DNA of 64,000 nucleotides from Clytia hemisphaerica (Eukaryota > Cnidaria > Hydrozoa > Leptothecata > Clytiidae), in NCBI GenBank assembly GCA_902728285.1, contig CACVBU010001312.1, forward strand, positions 1,054,001 through 1,118,000, given 5' to 3'. The position numbers and the translations under genes were made by a program. Shown here piece after piece: positions 42,501 through 52,307 of the stretch. Position 1 is the first letter of the stretch; each line of letters starts with the position of its first letter. The notes beneath the pieces were generated by a model. It saw only the letters and a list, made by a program, of their open reading frames with translations, ran no database searches and was not told the origin of the DNA.

Positions 42501-44205
42501 TTGTTGCAGATGAAATTGCTCCCATCCTCAACTTTGCAGTATGTTGTACAATTCATTCCGTAATAATCAGCAAAACACTCCTTTTCTCCAGTGATTTTGT
42601 TGCAGATGAAATTGCTTCCATCTTCAACTTTGCAGTATGTTGTACAGTTCATTCCGTAATAATCGGCAAAACACTCCTTTTTTCCAGTGATTTTGTTGCA
42701 GATGAAATTGCTTCCATCTTCAACTTTGCAGTATGTTGTACAGTTCACGCCGTAATAATCGGCAAAACATTCCTTTTCTCCAGTGATTTTGTTGCAGATG
42801 AAATTCCTTCCATCTTCAACTTTGCAGTATGTTGTACAGTTCACTCCATAATAATCAACAAAACATTCCTTTTCTCCGGTGATTCTGTTGCAGATGAAAT
42901 TGCTCCCATCCTCAACTTTGCAGTATGTTGTACAATTCATTCCGTAATAATCAGCAAAACACTCCTTTTCTCCAGTGATTTTGTTGCAGATGAAATTGCT
43001 TCCATCTTCAACTTTGCAGTATGTTGTACAGTTCACTCCGTAATAATCGGCAAAACATTCCTTTTCTCCAGTGATTTTGTTGCAGATGAAATTGCTTCCA
43101 TCTTCAACTTTGCAGTATGTTGTACAGTTCACTCCGTAATAATCGGCAAAACATTCCTTTTCTCCAGTGATTTTGTTGCAGATGAAATTGCTTCCATCTT
43201 CAACTTTGCAATATGTTGTACAGTTCACTCCGTAATAATCGGCAAAACATTCCTTTTCTCCAGTGATTTTGTTGCAGATGAAATTGCTTCCATCTTCAAC
43301 TTTGCAGTATGTTGTACAGTTCACTCCGTAATAATCGGCAAAACATTCCTTTTCTCCAGTGATTTTGTTGCAGATGAAATTGCTTCCATCTTCAACTTTG
43401 CAATATGTTGTACAGTTCACTCCGTAATAATCGGCAAAACATTCCTTTTCTCCAGTGATTTTGTTGCAGATGAAATTGCTTCCATCTTCAACTTTGCAGT
43501 ATGTTGTACAGTTCACTCCGTAATAATCGGCAAAACATTCCTTTTCACCGGTGATTTTGTTGCAGATGAAATTGCTTCCATCTTCAACTTTGCAGTATGT
43601 TGTACAGTTCACTCCGTAATAATCGGCAAAACATTCCTTTTCTCCAGTGATTTTGTTGCAGATGAAATTGCTTCCATCTTCAACTTTGCAATATGTTGTA
43701 CAGTTCACTCCGTAATAATCGGCAAAACATTCCTTTTCTCCAGTGATTTTGTTGCAGATGAAATTGCTTCCATCTTCAACTTTGCAGTATGTTGTACAGT
43801 TCACTCCGTAATAATCGGCAAAACATTCCTTTTCTCCAGTAATTTTGTTGCAGATGAAATTGCTTCCATCTTCAACTTTGCAATATGTTGTACAATTTAC
43901 TCCAAAGTAGTTCTCATAACATTGCTTTTGGCCGGTGGTTTCATTGCAAAAGTAATGACCGTTTGGAATTTCTTTACATTCCGTGTCTTCAATTTGAAGT
44001 CCGTCCTATGAAAGAAGATAAAGTCGCACTTTCATTTTTAATAGAGCAAATCAACCCAACCGTTCCTACTTCTTCGTTTAGATTTTCTGCATGTTTCTAG
44101 TCAAAAAGCACATATTGATATTTAAGTGAAATACCTTACCGTTAGAATTAACCTAGAAATCACCAACAGAAAAGCCAAGAGTCGAAAAATTCTACCCAAC
44201 ATCAT
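39503..44205 (-). CDS. Single-pass membrane protein with 30 tandem DSL-like repeats (complete, 5 exons)
   Basis: Exons 44205-44140, 44005-40981, 40661-40547, 40114-39992 and 39593-39503 total 3420 nt (1139 residues). Every junction is GT-AG with compatible phase. Exon 1 is a signal peptide (MMLGRIFRLLAFLLVISRLI). Exon 2 encodes a divergent half unit (CKEIPNGHYFC, CYENYFGVNC), then thirty 32-residue units. Each unit reads NCTTYCKVEDGSNFIC plus NKITGEKECFADYYG. Cys spacing C-x8-C-x3-C-x9-C-x8-C-x8-C follows the DSL domain of Notch ligands, with YYG preserved. Because the closing C-x8-C of one unit opens the next, the domains are concatenated with four Cys per unit. Each unit has an NCT glycosylation sequon. 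Exon 3 holds the membrane helix (GIVLIAVVSSVFLIIIIVAF), followed across the splice by six Arg. The tail (DYKSFDNEDGYITDP, YDNPVFSQFGSLSS) has Tyr and NPxF motifs. Notch-ligand ancestry is inference; ligand, adhesion or allorecognition roles are all possible. ATG ATG at 44205 is the only start giving a signal peptide in phase. Confidence 0.82.
40773..40955. mobile_element. 183-bp MITE in intron 2 of the DSL-repeat gene
   Basis: Long inverted ends: AATAGACCTTATCGGAGTTT and AAAACTGCGATAAAGTCTATT, extending about 60 bp each through AAAGCGATG.ATTGTG.GATTGT. No ORF. Confidence 0.7.
41018..43897 (-). repeat. 30 x 96-bp coding tandem array
   Basis: Exactly 2880 bp of 96-bp units in exon 2 of the DSL-repeat gene. 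Units at the 5' side of the gene (about 43000-43900) are nearly identical. Those at the 3' side (41000-41700) carry more substitutions. Between about 41700 and 42400 two unit types alternate (ending YYGV and YYGM), giving a 192-bp higher-order period. Confidence 0.95.
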
Positions 44206-44940
44206 GTGTTTTTGCTCAAGTCAAAGTGTGCACTTTTCGTATATCTTTATTACGAAATTTGGTATTACCTGTGTTTATGCTGTGGAATTTCTCCTTTCGA
44301 AATTTGACCCACTCAATTTTTTTTTGTTATTTGAGATTTGACTTGACTTGTATTATTTCAACATTATTTGTTTGTATTAAATTAATCTTTCGGTGAGGTC
44401 CAGCTAACTACATTTTACCATTATTGATGAAAACTTCCGATATCCCCACATACCAAGATGTATGTTTATTCTACACACTATATCATACACATAAACAGAC
44501 ACAATGGTAATTTTCAGTGAGATCTAAGCATCGACCTCTAAGTCTACTTGGTGAGTTACCACGTTAATCACACTCGACCATTAAATTCGACGAGTTTGCA
44601 CCGTCTTATATATTATGTTTGTTAGTAACAGCACTTAGACCGATAATTTCCATGACATTATGCAATGAAAATCAGATATTTCGTCTAACATATGTATCTT
44701 AAGTACGCCACGTTTCGTTATCCAAGCTTTTTCCTCTCAATAATTTGAGCCTTAAGTCTTTTCAAAAAGATTTTTGTGTTTATCATGCTCCCGATCTTGA
44801 TCCGTTTATGATATCGAAGAGAAGAGAAAGTGAAATCTTCTTTCTTTCGGTTCTGACGATGTTGACAATTAATATAATAACTGGATTAAAGTTAACGAAC
44901 AGGTTTAGAATTCACTTTTCTCAAAGGGTTACCGTGGGTA
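44206..44940. other. 5' flank of the DSL-repeat gene
   Basis: Upstream region on the minus strand, AT-rich. No clear TATA box or further exon could be assigned. Confidence 0.4.
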
Positions 44941-45147
44941 TCACAGTAGTGAGTTTATGTATATGCACTTTTGAGGACGGTAAAGTGACTGACGCAATTT
45001 GGAAAAACCCGCCGTTTTGACGCGCAAAATTGAGGACGGTAAAAGTGCTGATTTACCGTCGTCCTCAGTTGGTCATGATCTAGTCAAATTAGAACCTTAC
45101 CGTCGCTGAAAAACACACATACATAAACTCAGTAGTATACTGTGTGA
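44941..45147. mobile_element. 207-bp TA-flanked MITE
   Basis: TCACAGTAGTGAGTTTATGT at the left matches ACATAAACTCAGTAG..CTGTGTGA at the right, with TA on both sides (44939-44940 and 45148-45149). Subterminal AGGACGGTAAA units are inverted inside. Confidence 0.75.
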
Positions 45148-46441
45148 TAGCAAAAGGAACTTTAAGTTTAATTCATATAGGCAAACATAACGACAAACAA
45201 ATGTAATTATGATAACTGCTGGTACAACTACAAGTTCTTGCACCGTCGCAAGTTTGAGCCTATAAAGACCTATAAATGACTCTACGACTTAAAAAGGTTA
45301 ATGCCGTTAAATTTGAGGAATCGTTTGATTTATATCCTTCGTTAACGCGTCTATCACATCAGCCAGAATCATCAATAGCGTAAAGGATAAGACAGACCCT
45401 AGTTTCCTCTCCCCGGTGTACTTTGAACGACTTTGAAAAACTTACCATTTAAGGTTATGGGCATGTGCATCTCCCTGTAGTGCTCACTACTATACTACAC
45501 GTCCAGAGTTTTCCATTGATGGCAAAAATCTTCTTGTCCGAAAAATGGGTTTTGTCAAAACTTGCGAAAAAAGTGGCTCTGAACCTCGCAAATTTTCAAC
45601 TTTTTTGCCAAAATCTCCAAAAAAGTTACCCTACAAAAACAAGGGTCTGATTTTTCTGCCTGAGAAAGTTTAAATATTCGTTTATTAAATTACAATTATG
45701 GTCATGATATTTGAAAAAAAGGGGAAATTCCTACGAAATTTTATAACCACAAACGATTTGGAAGCGCTCTAAATTAGGTTGGCTGGAAGGGTAGGTTTTA
45801 ACTCTGAGTTTTAACACTAGACTTAGAATATATGCTATAGTTTTGACTCACACCCATTTTGGATTTGTTTCTGTTTGTTTTTGCACGTTTCGACATCATT
45901 TTAGTCACTTCAGCAAAATAATAAGATATGAAATCAAGATCTAAACTGTGTGAGGATTAGAAAACGTTCACTAAAATACACTGTTAAGGATGTATGTTAG
46001 GGTACCACCTTTTCACTGCTCAAGGCAAGGAGGCCGCACTGTAAAGGTTCGATTTTGAAAGCCATTTTTTAGCAGCACATATGCCGTCATTTAGAAATCG
46101 CGCGCGACAACGAGAATAGCGAGGAGAATAAGGATACATAGCGTAGCAAGATAATAAAAATAGCGAGGAGACCATATCTATGGTGAGATCAAGGACAACG
46201 GTCAGCATTCTTAGCGGATTCTTAAAGCCCGAAGGAGGGCGGGCTAGATATCGTGTTTTTTTTGCTGAAAAGTGTGCCGAGGTTAGGTAGGAAATCCTAC
46301 CTAAGTAACGTGACATTACAATAGAATTTTAGCGCTTGACCAATCAGAAGCTTTGCGGGTTTTCGGAAACAATAGCAGCAATATTTGAATATTTTTTGCG
46401 ATATTCACACTTTTTGCTTGGAAAGCTTAAAGCACTCCATC
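45148..46441. other. Intergenic DNA with dispersed repeat copy 3
   Basis: 45690-45830 is the third copy of the repeat seen at 20260 and 30290 (GGTCATGATATTTG, GGGGAAATTCC, AACCACAAACGATTTGG). 46020-46320 has short GCGAGGAGA motifs. No gene is seen. Confidence 0.5.
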
Positions 46442-46668
46442 GGGAGGGGGCGTACAGGTTTAACGGTGTGACGGTATTAACCCTTTTTTCTATCGGTGTT
46501 TCGGTGTTTGAAGAAAAAAGTGACGGTATTTCGGTGTCAAACATGCCATGCGGCGGTGACAAAATCAAGGATTTTAGCAAATTTTGGTGTCGGTGTTGAC
46601 GGCAATCCAAGAAATATGCGTCAGTATTTCGGTGTCTGCGACCCCCGTACGCCCCCCCCCTCCATCAA
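46442..46668. mobile_element. Poly-G-tipped MITE, about 227 bp
   Basis: The inverted ends GGGAGGGGGCGTACAGG and CCCCCGTACGCCCCCCCCC are followed by the duplicated TCCATC (seven bases if the ambiguous C is counted). Several GGTGTTTCGGTGTTTGA-like direct repeats fill the interior. Confidence 0.65.
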
Positions 46669-47742
46669 TGTCAATTGAAGAAATACATTTTCTCCATCTA
46701 GCCCTTCCGCCGGGCGGGCTCTATAAATCTATGGTCGGCACCGTAAAAAAGAACAACAGCATATCCAGTTCGAAAATGGTAGCCCAAGCAGTGAATTACA
46801 AATTTTAGAAGAAATTTCAAGTGTCACCAGTGAGTTTTTTCTCTGTGATTTTTCAATAACACTTTCTTTAGTTGACCATTGTTTCCCTTTCCTTTTTTTG
46901 CAGTTTAGTAAATTGCTAATTTCAAGACGAATACAATTTTTCGATGACCACCTCACATCTTGACGCATTTTTTTTGTGTTGTTTTTCACTAGAGACTTTT
47001 CCAGCATGTGCAATTGATTAACGTGTCAAAGTTACCACCGAGTGTTGATAACAGATCTCACAATTTTCAGTGGAAGAACCAATTTTTTGTTGATATTTGT
47101 GTTTGGACGCTTATGCGCGATCGCATTTTAAAGCAAAGATGTTCCTTTTTGCTTTGGTCAAGAATTTTCCGGTGTTGTTGTAGTATTTCAGCGCTTAAAT
47201 CGTGTTTCCACCTTGATGTCGAAAAACATCAATATCTTTGAAAGTTTTTTTTTTTGTTTCCTTGGGGTGGCAATCTAAAATATGTTCCGTTCGCAAAAAT
47301 CCCGAGTCGGACAAGTCGGAAAAATGTCGGAAAAAGTTTTTGATAGCTAAGCACTTCTTTGAATCATCATTCGCTACAAGTTTTTGTTTACTTAACCCAC
47401 ATTAAGTCCCGTTTGAGTTTTTTCATGTACCCTTTTATTGAAATTTTCATGTATATACCCAATGTTATTGAAATTTTCAAGTCGAAATTCGGCAACGCGG
47501 TAGGGGGCCAATCCCCTCTAGAGCCAAAAGGGTGCGCACATTTAACTTGGCAAATCAAAGTTGGCGGCAAGAGATTTTGTTGATTGCCGACTTGATTCTT
47601 CGGGATTTACTAGATTTGAAAAACCTGACAAAATTTACTAGCGACCGACCGACTGGATTTGAAGATGTTTTATGATAGGGTGGTGAGGCCAAAATTTTCC
47701 CCTCAAATTTTGAAAACCAAACTAATTTTATTTGAAAGTCCT
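46669..47742. other. Intergenic DNA, no gene seen
   Basis: Contains a stretch (47190-47310, CAATCTAAAATATGTTC) that recurs inverted near 50755-50775, so part is repetitive. No supported exon. Confidence 0.4.
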
Positions 47743-47744
47743 TA

Positions 47745-49941
47745 CCGTAGAGTCGTTTAATCTCGACATACGTCTTGCAATCTCGACATAGCTGTAGGCT
47801 GGTCTTCGAAATAAAAAATCAAACATAAACAAATACATACCAAAGTTATCAATCAATCACTAAAATGTACTCTCTCTCTATCACGTCACAGATTGTTAAT
47901 ATAATATGAGAAATGTGAAGTGTTATTACTTATACTTATATTTGAAAAGAAAACTTTAACGATGTAGTAATCGCTAAAAACTAATTAGCATGCTTTCAAC
48001 GAAGATGTCTAAATCACAACAAGAAGCCCGTTGGGCGTGAAGGCCCAGCGAAAAGTAACGTGTTGAAAACAAGCGTGCAAAACAGCAAATGTATGACCCC
48101 GTTGACATGGATCAAAGTGAAGACAGGAAAAAAAATTTCAAAATCACCGCGGTACTTCTCATTGGTTAGACGCTTGAAATTTTATTGAATGGTCTCCAAT
48201 TTACCCATGAGCTGCATTTTAGTGTCCATTAACAGATTCCAGAATCAGTTTATATACTTTAAATAATTACTATCAACTGCTTCAACTTGGGACTATCTGA
48301 AAAAACATGGGACGGCAATTCGGCCACCATTTCACCGAACTTCCAAAGTCATTTGATTTGAGTTAAGGAAAGGCGTATTTAAAAATACACGATTTCTCTT
48401 TCGATTTTACAGTAAGTGAAAATAAAGACCAGATATGCAACAGTCCAATGTTTCGACAAATCGTCCCAAGTTAGAGACGGTTGACGGTATGTGAGTCGAG
48501 TTTGAAAAATCAAGCCACCGTCCGTTTAATGCGACAAATCCAGAATTGATCATTTTATTTAATGTGTATAATCATGAAAAAAGTCCCAATCTTGTTCAAA
48601 TTTACAGATGAGCTGCATTTTAGTCTCCGCTAACATATTCCATAATCAGCTTGAAATAATTCTGTGTCGAATTTGAAAAATCAAGCCACTGCACCAATCG
48701 TCAAACGAGACAGATCCAGAAATAACCATTTTCACGCGTAGCCTCGTGGAAAAAGTACCAATCTTGTTCCAATTTACACATGAGGTCCATTTTAGTGTCC
48801 ATTACCAAATTCCAGAATCAGTTTACTTTTAATAATCATGTGTTGAGTTTGAAAATCATACCACGTCCCACCACTGACCGCTGTTAGCGACAGATCCGGA
48901 AGTGACTGTTTTCTTGTGTAGCATCAAGGAAAAAGTTCCAATCAATTTATAAATGAGCTGCATTTCAGTTTATTTATTTCTATATCAGAAGCCATTATTT
49001 CCTAAAAATAAAGTCTTTTCGAAAACAATAAACTAAAAATAAAAGTGATTTAGGGTAGAGTTTTCACTCATAAAACGTTATGAAAACTTGAGCAAAGACT
49101 ATAAGATATGGCAGAATGTTGAAAAAGGTTTATAAAAGAAAACCATTACAAAATATCTTTGGTTTGAAAGTCTCTTGACCACTAAAGCAAAGAAAATGTT
49201 CAAGAAAGTATGAATCAACCTCCTCGCTTCGACCGCCATCTTTGTTTTGTTTTGAAAATTGTTTTTGAAAGAGCGCGGAATCAGAAAATATATCTTTTGT
49301 AGCCAGTATCCGACTTTAGCAACCTTTTCCCTCTCCAAACGGCAAAATTAAAAAGTGCGGTACTGGTTTTAAGCGCCGTTTCTACCAAAACGGACGGACA
49401 GACAGCGGAAGGACGGACGGGAAGTTGCAAATGAAAGGCCCTATCGCTAGCGCTGGGCCAACAACACAATATTTTGCACGCGAGGAATTTTTTAGTAGAC
49501 ATTTTTACCGTGAACCGAAAATAATAAAAAGAACCCGGTTTCCTTTTGAATTTAATGTGACCGCCATACTGGCCATCACGGCGTGCGGCCTGTTAGCGCC
49601 TAGAGCGTGTGTTTTTATATATAAGGAAGGGGAAACCAGGCTAAGCGCGCGAATTATTTTTATCACGTGACTTGAAGCGTAATAAAGTTGTAAAATTTTA
49701 ATGATGGACACGAGAAAGTTACGAGGAAGTTTGCATGCGTTTCGTGTGTTGTGTAAAACTGCTTATAATTTGGCTGTTTTTTTAATTGAAAGGATTGCAA
49801 TGTTTACTGAACTTCTAGTTTGATGGATGAACTTGTTCGATAAGAATGATACCAAGAATTTCATTCAAGGTTTGTTTTGATTATTCTACAGATCCGGTGT
49901 CGAGATTGCAAGACGTATGTCGAGATTAAACGACTCTACGG
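47745..49941. mobile_element. TA-flanked TIR element, 2.2 kb, with nested insertion
   Basis: About 44-bp termini: CCGTAGAGTCGTTTAATCTC then GACATACGTCTTGCAATCTC at the left, exactly inverted at 49898-49941, with TA on both sides (47743-47744 and 49942-49943). Without the nested 1.44-kb element at 48021-49460 it would be about 750 bp. No transposase ORF; Tc1/mariner/pogo type by target site. Confidence 0.85.
48021..49460. mobile_element. Helentron-like non-autonomous element, copy 1
   Basis: Starts AAGAAGCCCGTTGGGCGTGA and ends GGCCCTATCGCTAGCGCTGG plus GCCA. The interior has three to four diverged units of about 150 bp containing AGTTCCAATCTTGTTCAAAT and CATGAGCTGCATTTTAGT, then an ACGGACGGACAGACAGCGG-type microsatellite just before the end. 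A second copy lies at 53348-54475. Subterminal hairpin-like GGCCCAGC / GCTGGGCC, a tandem core and no clear target duplication recall Helentron-associated elements. Confidence 0.6.
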
Positions 49942-52307
49942 TACCTTTGTGAGAAAAATGAGGGGCCATTTATAAAAATTGGTTAAGTAGTTCCAAAGCT
50001 ATTCCATTTTCAAACCACAAAAAAACCACCTTTTCAAGGAATCGTCTCCCTACCACGCGCAACCAAGAAATGACCTTTGGCCAGCACCGAAAAACATTAA
50101 AGATGGCGGATGAATTTTAGCCTTCCGCGTGGCGGGCGTGAGGAGTTTTGCTGGCACGGTCTGAAAATCGGCCCGATGACTGTTAAACTTTAGCCTATCG
50201 CCAATGAGCTGGAAATGATAGCTAAAAACAAATTTTACCAATGGAAAGCTGAAACCCTTAGCTTTCCAACGATATATGGTAGTCCTGATAAAAATTTCAG
50301 GAAAGTGCCGAAAAATTGAAATTTCTTCTTTTTTCTCGATTTAAAGACGACCCGTAGATTATCGAAAAGGCTACCACGTGACGAACTAAAGTACTATCTT
50401 TCCCGCGTTTTAAAAAAAAAACGGCGAGTCTATAAGTAATCCAGCTCAATAGCGATAGCCATTTGAAAAATGGTGGTCAAGGTCGACAGTGCAGTGGTGC
50501 CACGAATTCCGAGTCACCATTTTTTCACCTTGATGTCTAATAAATGGTATATCTTTTTATTTAAGGTAGGTAATGGGATGGGTTTTTTTCTTTGTTTTCT
50601 CTGATAAATTCTGAGTATTTAAAAAAAAAGAATGAACAAGTTTGGAGTTGTTAAGGATAAGTTATGATGGATGGAATGTTCTAATTTTGATTTTCGACTT
50701 TCTCCACGCAAAAAATGAGTGCGATGAGTGCGCACCCTATTTATGACGCGAACAGAACATATTTTAGATTGTCGCATTGATAATTTCTGATTGATTTAAA
50801 AAAAGAATGAAAAGATTTGAATGATTTAAAGGTAAGTACTAATGCATTGAAGTTAATTTTAGTGAATTCTTCCTTGTTCCACGCCAAAAATCCCACAATC
50901 CGAGTGCGCACCCTACTGTATCAGTGCAGTTCTAGGGCTTCCTAGGTTTTTTCAAATATTAGCTTGGATAATATACTAGCCGTATTGTATAAGGGTTGCG
51001 AGCGAACCAGACTCCACCTCAATTTGCAAGTTGCTAGTGAAATGCGAGACACTCTGAAAATCTCTATTAAGAGACAAGGGTTAAAGCCTTAATGTGCCAA
51101 ACACCAACACACACCACATAAATCACAACGGCACACAGCACCCAAAGCCCCCGTGAAACACTCTTTTCTTTTTTTCTAGTTCTTCTAGTCAGTGCAGGTG
51201 GAACTTCGATATTTCTTGGTTAGGAAAAGCTATACGTTTTCCTTTCTCTTTACAGAGAGAACAACATCAACATCAACATCAACAAATTCCACATACTTCC
51301 TCATCAGAAACTTTTAAATTATCTGCCATTATGACTTTCTTGAAGCCATTCCGAAATTAACCAATCGTGTTATGTATCGGAATTCCTATGGGAGTTCTTT
51401 TCTGAGATTTGTAAAATAGTTAAGTCGGTAAAAAAACTTTTCCTGGGGGTTTGAGAAAAAAAAAGAACTCATCATTTGTTTTTTATTTAGCCATATATTT
51501 AAATTTGCGCCATAAAATGCAAGTTTGGTTATTTTTTTTGTTTTGATATTATGCTCCTTCGGTAGAGCACTCTTTGAAGATACATTTAACTTCTTACACA
51601 TATCTCTCAGAAAATATAAACTCTTACAAAATGAGATAGTTTATTATTATAAAACCCCCTTATTTGGATCATTCTATCATGAGCGCAAAATAAGGCGGAA
51701 ACTAATTAGCGCCCTCGGTGCAAGATTGCCGCCTCATCTTTATTTGCCTGCAAATCATTTTTTTCTCATGCACTCAAGGGGAAAACAAAAGTAATCAATA
51801 TTCTTCAAAGGAAGAACGTCAGAAAAAAAACCACTGACCAAAAGAGGTATTTTGTGGTTGAGCTGGGTTGAGAATTGATCCTGTGAAGATGAAAAATTTT
51901 CTGCAATGTATTTTGTTCTAATACAAATGTTTAAAATCGTAATATACCGTTTTTAACCTTGACCGCATATTCAATAGGTACCATTTTTAAACGATAAGAA
52001 TTGTCTGGGAAACGAAATAATTGGTATAAATTCTTTGAAAAGTGGAACAATATTTATACACGATCTCTTAGAGAAAAGCATAAACCATTATGATCACAAA
52101 ATGAAACTAAACCCAGCAATTATTATCTTTCAACAAGCCTTAATTGATAATTCTAAGTTCATCAGAAGTGTTATTAACTAAACAGTTAAATGAGATAGGA
52201 ATGTTTATGCAACTCCCTCTTTTTTCAGTATCTAAAATCAGAATAATATGGAAATTTAAGTTGTTTGGATGTTTTTATCAACACTACACTGAGGACTGTT
52301 GAATGCA
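49942..52307. other. Intergenic region upstream of the myotubularin gene
   Basis: Contains a diverged tandem duplication (about 50620-50735 and 50800-50915, each with GAGTGCGCACCCTA). A CATCAACATCAACATCAAC trinucleotide run (51262-51290) is also present. No gene is supported. The promoter and 5' UTR of the myotubularin gene presumably lie near the 3' end. Confidence 0.45.

Noticed and set aside
41018-43897. Regular 96-bp repeats considered as a CRISPR-like or satellite array
   Set aside because: Units are contiguous with no spacers, keep one reading frame, and are bounded by splice sites of a signal-peptide and membrane-protein gene.
46020-46610. Two minus-strand ORFs of 88-98 codons
   Set aside because: They overlap a MITE and repetitive GCGAGGAGA sequence, with no splice signals or recognisable motifs.
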